A stretch of 39,440 bases of DNA from an uncultured bacterium (GTDB taxonomy: Bacteria > CSSED10-310 > CALFER01). Every line of letters starts with the position of its first letter. Position 1 is the first letter of the stretch. The position numbers and the translations under genes are program-made. Positions 35,701 to 39,440 of this stretch are shown here, piece after piece. The stretch spans positions 1 to 39,440 of the forward strand of contig CALFER010000058.1 in the NCBI GenBank assembly GCA_937951895.1, written 5' to 3'. The notes below the pieces were generated by a model. It saw only the letters and a list, made by a program, of their open reading frames with translations, had not been told where the DNA came from and did not search any database.

Positions 35701-35916
35701 GACGCGCAGCGCGAGCAACTCCTGATATGGCTGGATGGATGGAGCCATTGTCTGGCCGAGATGAACTATCTGCGGTCGGGGTACAAGGTCGACGGGTTAC
35801 TCGATGTGCATATCGTGACCGATGACGATATCCGGCGGAAGACAAGTTATGCCGTGAAGATCGGTGCTGTAACCGATCCGGCCAAACCGTTGGTCGTGGG
35901 CAAACCGCGGCGATAG
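32734..35916 (+). CDS. GAF-like / PPDK N-terminal-type / nucleotidyltransferase fusion (paralog 3)
   Basis: The 1060-residue protein has several parts. Residues about 10-140 resemble a GAF sensor domain (LNCLYEIEEALSCS … PIGSIEVFY … EERRLITTIAERI). Residues about 150-300 are helical. The PPDK_N region has LGGKSAGLFLA (345), VVRSSSLLEDS (445-455), IMIQEVVGKR (516) and LLQCRPQS (704-711). The shared C-terminal domain has LMGPGRWGSRGD (787) and FGTHFFQDL (832). At the end is a nucleotidyltransferase domain (about 940-1050) with FGSTKNATAGPGSDVDLLV giving Asp979 and Asp981, and a third acid Asp1024 in LLDVHIV. Phosphohistidine and barrel domains are absent. The ATGA overlap with paralog 2 indicates coupling. 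Sensor, ATP-binding and nucleotide-transfer parts in one chain suggest a signalling enzyme, which is inference. Confidence 0.88.
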   Translation: MNLQAQPFDDIIRELRERAKELNCLYEIEEALSCSDAPLEDIFRKVTQIIPHGYQYPDLARIRIQYLDYEFTSDDFSQTQWVQKADLVVLEKPIGSIEVFYTRELPNEAEGPFLKEERRLITTIAERISHTIFHRRQREVYREFESSKQDLAKRSRGEWRVILNLLRSTDQNLFMLVSRKMANHLCWSGIEEAAQLLVAFGEEHSRGRRGELSEDQNRPSQRKTMENIMALSNEIFRIAEQYLSDSDILNYIQKWVQEDKSSFLVKAAESVSSSLSEIVEALTRYHYHEPELAPSTKIGLNVALIRRFFFDRLDFINTAKRYIEVNDFFDLVHRIIHPSDSHGKLGGKSAGLFLAARVLQQATEHAEILSNLRVPKTWYITSDGIIYFMHYNNLEEVIEQKYKEIDQVRLEYPQIIQVFKNSHFPPEIVKGLSMALDDFEDQPLVVRSSSLLEDSLGTAFSGKYKSLFVANQGTKAERLDALMDAIAEVYASVFGPDPIQYRAERGLLDFHEEMGIMIQEVVGKRIGDYFLPTFAGVAFSNNEFRWSPRIKRDDGLIRLVPGLGTRAVDRVSDDYPILLAPGQPGLRVNQSVEEMVRYSPQKIDVINMKTNTFETVGIVDLLREHGNEYPNVEKIVSIHEEGRVHRPSGMGINFQQDDMIVTFDGLITGTRFVNQLHTIIKHLQEKLQYPVDLEFASDGKYFYLLQCRPQSYAHGTVAVPIPKDIATDRILFTATKYISNGKVPDVTHIVYVDPQKYSEISDLDELRNIGRAVARLNKILPKRQFILMGPGRWGSRGDIKLGVSVTYSDFNNTSVLIEIARKKGNYVPELSFGTHFFQDLVEASIRYLPLYPDDDGIVFNERFLTRMPSIFPEIAPEFAHLADAVRVIDVPRVMEGLVLKVLMNGDLGEAIGYIGQPSATTEVSAERLQVVDQAPEDYWTWRMRMAEQIAANTDPAKFGVKAMYIFGSTKNATAGPGSDVDLLVHFEGTDAQREQLLIWLDGWSHCLAEMNYLRSGYKVDGLLDVHIVTDDDIRRKTSYAVKIGAVTDPAKPLVVGKPRR

Positions 35917-35954
35917 GGTAGGGGGCGTTTCGCGTAAGGGGAGGTTTCGCGTAA

Positions 35955-35976
35955 GGGGCGTTTCGCGAAACGCCCC
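35955..35976. repeat. 22-base perfect palindrome at a convergent gene junction
   Basis: GGGGCGTTTCG is followed by its exact complement. Two partial copies (GGGGCGTTTCGCG at 35932 and GGTTTCGCG at 35943) lie just upstream. The same element recurs at 37564-37604. Sitting between paralog 3 and the minus-strand metallophosphoesterase, it could also work as a bidirectional terminator. Confidence 0.75.
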
Positions 35977-35988
35977 AACAAAGTCATC

Positions 35989-36870
35989 CTACCCCTCCCC
36001 GGGGATCACCAGACGCTCGGCCGCCTCCGGATCGGACGGATGGAACCTGATCAGAGCCAGTTCCGGACCGTCATGAGCGCCCTGGAAGCACCAGGTGCTG
36101 CCGATCCGTTCTTTCCAGTGGCCCGTCAGACGGGTGGATTCGTGGACATGGCCGTGGAGAGTAAGCAATGGTTGGCGGGATTCGATGTATCGCCGGACCG
36201 CGATGCTGCCGATATGGACGTCCAGGGGGACGTGATCGATGAACTTGCCGTCGAGCGCGGCCCGGTCGAGCAGTGTCTGGTAAGGTGGCGAGTGGAACAG
36301 GCCGATCGTGTGTGCGGGATCGAGGTTGCGGGTGAGGTTCTCGAGATCTTCTTTGATCGTCGATGTCTGGGACTCCTCATCCGGGATTGGCGCGGAGTGG
36401 TGGCCCGAGTCCGGCGGGATGCAACCCGGATCGACGTAGGCTGAGACATCGTAGCGTTCCCAGTCTTTCAGGAGAAACGGGGTAGGGGGGACGTAGGAGT
36501 AGCCGAGGATCTGGAAGCCATTGAAATCCGTGATGCGGTAGTGGCAGTAGAAGAAGAGGCCTGTGTGTGCGGCGTCGAGCATGCCGGGTTCTTCGATGCG
36601 GGGGTCATCGTTTCCGAGAATCAGGAAGATGGCGGGGTATTCGGTGCCGAGATCCGTTCGGAGGGTCTTGAGGTGTGGGAGGATGAAGTCGGCGAGAAAG
36701 TCGTTGTGGGGTGAGGTGATTCCGGTGTCCGACAGGGAGGCGAAGAGGTGGGGGAGGATATCGCCCGTGATAAAGACGGCTTCGGGGCGCTGGGTGCGGA
36801 TTGCGGTGAACAGCGCTTGGAAGCGGCGTGGCTTGCCGTGCAGGTCCGAGACGAAGAACCAGGGGCGCAT
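35989..36870 (-). CDS. calcineurin-like metallophosphoesterase
   Basis: The 293-residue soluble protein shows the metallophosphoesterase metal-binding series: FFVSDLHG (Asp9, His11), FITGDILPH (Asp37), LILGNDDPR (Asn87), a later GLFHSPPY and the terminal LTLHGHVHES. Such enzymes hydrolyse phosphomonoesters or diesters with a two-metal centre; the substrate cannot be read from sequence. The ATG has GGAG seven bases upstream on the minus strand. It lies 111 bases after the YkgJ-type gene in the same direction. Confidence 0.9.
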   Translation of the reverse strand: MRPWFFVSDLHGKPRRFQALFTAIRTQRPEAVFITGDILPHLFASLSDTGITSPHNDFLADFILPHLKTLRTDLGTEYPAIFLILGNDDPRIEEPGMLDAAHTGLFFYCHYRITDFNGFQILGYSYVPPTPFLLKDWERYDVSAYVDPGCIPPDSGHHSAPIPDEESQTSTIKEDLENLTRNLDPAHTIGLFHSPPYQTLLDRAALDGKFIDHVPLDVHIGSIAVRRYIESRQPLLTLHGHVHESTRLTGHWKERIGSTWCFQGAHDGPELALIRFHPSDPEAAERLVIPGEG

Positions 36871-36981
36871 GGGTAAACTCCGTAATCGATGACCGTGGAA
36901 CCGCCGGGCGGTGGGTGAACGGCGGGGTTGATGGAGGTCATTAGACGAAAAATCCGCTGAGATGTCCAGAGAGGGAGAAGC

Positions 36982-37500
36982 TTATTCCAGATGCAGATTT
37001 TTTTTGAGTGTATCGAGTGTATCGGGGGGCAGGTTCCGGGATTCGAGAATGGTTTTGAAGCGGTCGGCGTTTCGATCGACCGGTCGGAAGCCGCATTCCG
37101 GGAAAAACTCCGGGTGGATGGCGAACAGGAGGTTTCGGGGGTAATCGCGGCACAAGCCGGGGCGGGAGTTGTAGGAGTCGCAGCGGCGGGTGAGCGGGTC
37201 GAAGTGGGTGCATGTAAAGATGAAGATGGAAGCTGAGCGGTCTTCCGCGAGGAATTCGAAGCCGTTGACCAGTCGGTGCCAGGCGAGGGTGATTGATCGG
37301 GCGGAGGGCAGGTAGCGGGTGAGGCGTGTCATGTGGATGGAGGGGGATTCGCAGCAACGGCCGCAGGCGACGCAATGGCCTTTGAGGAGGAAGCGGGGTT
37401 CGCGTTTGAGAGCGAGGATGGCGCGTGTGACGGCGAGATCGATGGAATAGCGAGTGCGGGCGATACGTTTGATGAGGCGGAGGAGGGGGGTATCGATCAT
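36982..37500 (-). CDS. YkgJ-type Cys-cluster (zinc/iron-chelating) protein
   Basis: The 172-residue product has the CxxCxxCC motif of the YkgJ family (HCVACGRCCESPSIHMT) and the second conserved part CDSYNSRPGLCRDYPRN, followed by a late Cys in FPECGF. These proteins are predicted to bind zinc or an iron-sulfur cluster, and no reaction is established. Start choice is uncertain: ATG at 37500 (MIDTPLLRLIKR) is preferred; ATG at 37518 or further upstream would extend into repeat sequence. No strong ribosome site is visible. Confidence 0.85.
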   Translation of the reverse strand: MIDTPLLRLIKRIARTRYSIDLAVTRAILALKREPRFLLKGHCVACGRCCESPSIHMTRLTRYLPSARSITLAWHRLVNGFEFLAEDRSASIFIFTCTHFDPLTRRCDSYNSRPGLCRDYPRNLLFAIHPEFFPECGFRPVDRNADRFKTILESRNLPPDTLDTLKKNLHLE

Positions 37501-37563
37501 GGGGGTTGATAATAGCATGATATGGGGGTTTCGCGAAGGGGAGGAGGGGTGTTTTGCGTTGGA

Positions 37564-37604
37564 AGGGGCGTTTCGCGTTGGAAGGGGCGTTTCGCGAAAC
37601 GCCC
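37564..37604. repeat. second copy of the GGGGCGTTTCG palindrome with partial copy
   Basis: A partial unit (GGGGCGTTTCGCG, 37564-37576) is followed by a nearly full palindrome (37584-37604). The arrangement of half unit then full palindrome mirrors that at 35932-35976, so the two copies bracket the metallophosphoesterase/YkgJ pair. Confidence 0.75.
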
Positions 37605-37625
37605 GTACGGACCTATAAATAGTGA

Positions 37626-37653
37626 TTGACAAGATTGAGGACCCCGATATAAG
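37626..37653 (+). promoter_or_regulatory. promoter of the tRNA operon
   Basis: A perfect TTGACA (37626-37631) and TATAAG (37648-37653, five of six) are separated by 16 bases. Transcription would start near 37660, about 42 bases before the first tRNA. Confidence 0.75.
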
Positions 37654-37701
37654 ATCTTTCCGCTTTCGATGTCCCGTGGCTGGGGCATGGTGAGCGGGTT
37701 T

Positions 37702-37791
37702 GGAGGGATGGCCGAGTGGTCGAAGGCGGCGGTCTTGAAAACCGCAGAGCGCAACCGTGCTCCGTGGGTTCGAATCCTACTCCCTCCGCCA
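37702..37791 (+). tRNA. tRNA-Ser (anticodon TGA)
   Basis: The acceptor stem GGAGGGA pairs with TCCCTCC. The anticodon stem GCGGT/ACCGC closes the loop CTTGAAA, giving anticodon TGA. A long variable arm marks a class II tRNA, the T arm has GGTTCGAATCC, and discriminator G is followed by an encoded CCA. Confidence 0.96.
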
Positions 37792-37799
37792 ATGGTTTG

Positions 37800-37890
37800 G
37801 GAGAGGTGCCCGAGTGGCCGAAGGGAGCGGTTTGCTAAACCGTCGTATGGGCTTAAACCTGTACCGTGGGTTCGACTCCCACCCTCTCCG
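37800..37890 (+). tRNA. tRNA-Ser (anticodon GCT)
   Basis: The acceptor stem GGAGAGG pairs with CCTCTCC. The anticodon loop TTGCTAA gives GCT. A long variable arm and T arm GGTTCGACTCC are present. The discriminator is G, and CCA is not encoded. It lies eight bases after the first serine tRNA. Confidence 0.96.
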
Positions 37891-37902
37891 CTGGGATTGC
37901 GA

Positions 37903-37976
37903 GCACCCATAGCTCAGTTGGATAGAGCGTTGGACTACGAATCCAAAGGTCGCAAGTTCGAGCCTTGCTGGGTGCA
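37903..37976 (+). tRNA. tRNA-Arg (anticodon ACG)
   Basis: The acceptor stem GCACCCA pairs with TGGGTGC. The D arm has AGCTCAGTTGGATAGAGC. The anticodon stem TTGGA/TCCAA closes the loop CTACGAA, giving ACG, normally edited to ICG. T-arm loop TTCGAGC, discriminator A, no encoded CCA. The 3' end borders the AT-richer accessory segment. Confidence 0.96.
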
Positions 37977-37997
37977 TTCAATGAAATCAAACAGTTA

Positions 37998-38019
37998 CGC
38001 CCACTCCGAAAAGTGGGCG
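37998..38019 (+). terminator. terminator hairpin of the tRNA operon
   Basis: CGCCCACT (37998-38005) and AGTGGGCG (38012-38019) form a perfect eight-base stem around CCGAAA, 22 bases after tRNA-Arg and followed by CTTTGCT. Position and form fit an intrinsic terminator with a short U tract. Confidence 0.65.
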
Positions 38020-38047
38020 CTTTGCTAGCTACTGTCGTTTTGGTGTC

Positions 38048-38269
38048 GGTTTCATTTTTTCGGAATCGAAATCGGCAGTCCATGGAAATCCTGCATTTAT
38101 TTATGTTGATGATTCCCCTCACGACTTCGAATATCGGCAAGATCGCGGCAAGGAGCAGACCGCGATGCTTGAAGCAAAGGGCATCATTGTGATCCGGTTT
38201 TATCACAGGGATGACTGGAGTGGTATCGTCAGGAAGCATCCATCTATATTGGGAGAGCTAAAGAAGTGA
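38048..38269 (+). pseudogene. C-terminal remnant of a helicase/nuclease-type protein
   Basis: A frame without a proper start ends at TGA 38267-38269 and encodes about 70 residues, including FIYVDDSPHDFEYRQDRGKEQ, GIIVIRFYHRDDW and IVRKHPSILGEL. The pattern of a D/H strand, an E…Q helix, then VIRF and a final HPSIFG-like end resembles the PD-(D/E)XK-like C-terminus of large DEAD/DEAH helicases with a nuclease tail. No ATG or ribosome site is near, and the rest of the gene is missing. It begins just after the tRNA terminator, so it looks like a leftover from insertion or deletion beside the tRNA genes. Confidence 0.55.
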
Positions 38270-38314
38270 ATCGTACTCCTCATTCATCGGAGTGTCGCTT
38301 ACCCCAAAAATGTC

Positions 38315-38334
38315 ATTCCCGCGAAAGCGGGAAT
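38315..38334. repeat. REP-like hairpin ATTCCCGC/GCGGGAAT
   Basis: ATTCCCGC and GCGGGAAT form an eight-base perfect stem with a GAAA loop. This is a form of dispersed intergenic hairpin seen in many bacteria. The rest of the 204 bases between the remnant and the next gene shows nothing else I can name. Confidence 0.65.
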
Positions 38335-38473
38335 TCAGTTCACTGCTCACATCTGACACCCATAGCCTGCATCACTCGGTTTTGCGAGGCCCCCTCTCGA
38401 ATAGTCTAAATTTTGGCTCATATGATTTAAAATGTAGGTTGATTATTCGTCTGATTCAGAATAGAATACAGAC

Positions 38474-38806
38474 ATGATCGAAGGAATCCTTGGCACGAAA
38501 ACCGCTGAAAAAATCATGCTCCACATCTATCATTACGGGGAAACTCATCCATCAGTTATTGCCCGGGACTGCGGAATATCGAAAACAGCGGTTGTAAATC
38601 AACTTGATCGTTTCGAGCGAGCCGGAATTCTTGTGTCAAAACTGGCCGGAAGAACGCGACTTTACATGTTCAACCCCAAATCGCCCTTCTTTAACCCGTT
38701 CCGCGAGATCATTCAGATTGCTTATGAAAGCATTCCGATCGAGAAACGAGCGGATCTGTTCTCTGCTCGCCGAAGACCTCGACGAAAGGGCAAACCGATT
38801 CTATGA
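38474..38806 (+). CDS. winged-helix DNA-binding protein (putative antitoxin-type regulator)
   Basis: The 110-residue protein is a small winged helix-turn-helix of ArsR/MarR-like form. Helices lie around AEKIMLHIYHYGETHPSVIARDCGISKTAVVNQLDRFERAGIL, then a wing with SKLAGRTRLYMFNPKS, and a basic C-terminus (RRRPRRKGK). The DNA is more AT-rich than the rest of the window. Its TGA overlaps the next ATG (ATGA), so the two proteins are probably made together. In HTH plus nucleotidyltransferase pairs the HTH partner often represses the operon and neutralises the enzyme; that is inference here. No strong ribosome site precedes the ATG. Confidence 0.8.
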   Translation: MIEGILGTKTAEKIMLHIYHYGETHPSVIARDCGISKTAVVNQLDRFERAGILVSKLAGRTRLYMFNPKSPFFNPFREIIQIAYESIPIEKRADLFSARRRPRRKGKPIL

Positions 38807-39375
38807 AACCACCGGATTGGGTGACGTGTACTGAAGAAGAACTTTGGAAGTACATCGCATGGTATCTTGCAATCCATGGTATCGATACGGTTCTGGTTGG
38901 TGGTGCAGTCGCGTCTATTTATTCGAAAAGTATCTATCGATCCGGTGATCTTGATTTGATTAATCTGACATTTCCCGGAACGATTGATCCCAGCCCAGTA
39001 TTGAAAGAGATTGGATTCGAAAAACGAGAGTCTCGTCATTACATACACCCCGATTGCAAACACCTGTTCATTGAATTCGTCTCACCTCCGCTTTCAATCG
39101 GCGAAGATTACAATATTGTTCCGGCTAGGATGGAAATCGAAGGTCTTGAGATTAAAATTCTGAGTCCCACGGATTGCATCAAGGACCGATTAGCATCCTA
39201 TGTCTATTTCAAGGCGAGAGAGTGTCTGGATCAAGCCGTGCTAGTTGCCAACAAGCAGGTTTTTGATATGGATTCTGTAAAAAAATGGTGTGATAATGAG
39301 GGAGTTTCGGGTCAGAAAGCGTTTGAGGATTTTGTTCGATTGTTTAAGATCAGAAAGAAAAGCAATTCAGGATGA
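38803..39375 (+). CDS. nucleotidyltransferase-fold protein (AbiEii-like or related)
   Basis: The 190-residue protein has the start of a nucleotidyltransferase fold: TVLVGGAVASIYSKSIYRSGDLDLI, with the glycine pair (33-34) and Asp49/Asp51 matching the GG … D-x-D pattern. A later HLFIEFVSPP strand may supply a third acid, and LEIKILSPTDCIKDRLASYVYF resembles the helix that follows in AbiEii-like and DUF6036-like proteins. It overlaps the winged-helix gene, has lower GC than the chromosome and sits near tRNA genes, all typical of accessory toxin-antitoxin or defence genes. Catalytic activity and target are not known. Confidence 0.78.
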   Translation: MKPPDWVTCTEEELWKYIAWYLAIHGIDTVLVGGAVASIYSKSIYRSGDLDLINLTFPGTIDPSPVLKEIGFEKRESRHYIHPDCKHLFIEFVSPPLSIGEDYNIVPARMEIEGLEIKILSPTDCIKDRLASYVYFKARECLDQAVLVANKQVFDMDSVKKWCDNEGVSGQKAFEDFVRLFKIRKKSNSG

Positions 39376-39440
39376 TATCAGCAAAGAACTCAAGTTTCGC
39401 ACCCCTGCATAAACAGTTGAGGATAAAGAATTTCGGCGCA

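Overview
The window is a stretch of bacterial chromosome with high GC content (roughly 60% by eye), densely packed genes, mostly good Shine-Dalgarno sites and several consensus-like sigma70-type promoters. Lipoprotein-type and Sec signal peptides, a transmembrane Ser/Thr kinase, and secreted proteins with Thr/Pro-rich linkers (PTPTATPT type) suggest an uncultured, probably diderm phylum outside the well-studied Proteobacteria. No marker gene here fixes the phylum, so this is an inference.

Layout. 1-142: 3' end of an unknown gene. 310-7073: tex (S1 RNA-binding), a convergent transmembrane Ser/Thr kinase, a tiny putative lipoprotein, a secreted CHAP-like cysteine hydrolase and a bleomycin-hydrolase-type aminopeptidase C. 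7264-13051: a multi-PAS hybrid histidine kinase, mutY, a DUF72 protein and an orphan protein. 13396-19663: a molybdenum/tungsten block, made of moeA-moaA-moaC-(MOSC::MogA), whose last three genes overlap or abut their predecessors, then after a tandem repeat array a tupA-tupB-tupC tungstate/molybdate ABC transporter. Together these would import the oxyanion and build pyranopterin cofactor. 19829-29460: large secreted or surface proteins (GEVED domain; Asp-box plus DNRLRE-like domain) and a periplasmic protein with a leucine-every-third-residue tract.

The most unusual content is three paralogous large proteins (22415-25360, 30992-32737, 32734-35916). They carry the ATP-grasp-like N-terminal domain of pyruvate phosphate dikinase/PEP synthase (GGK, VRxS…ED and Q.RP-type motifs). 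They lack the phosphohistidine swivel domain and the PEP/pyruvate barrel, and end instead in a shared C-terminal domain (GxGRWG … GSHFF). One has two receiver-like domains at its N-terminus. One has an N-terminal GAF-like region and a C-terminal nucleotidyltransferase domain. Two of them follow gdhA (glutamate dehydrogenase) directly in an apparent operon behind a strong promoter and a leader hairpin. This is the best candidate for an under-described signalling or phosphotransfer system.

35989-37500: a metallophosphoesterase and a YkgJ-type Cys-cluster protein, bordered by matching palindromic repeats. 37626-38019: a tRNA operon (Ser-TGA, Ser-GCT, Arg-ACG) with promoter and terminator. 38048-39440: an AT-richer accessory segment with a decayed helicase/nuclease C-terminus and an overlapping winged-helix plus nucleotidyltransferase gene pair resembling a toxin-antitoxin-like module.
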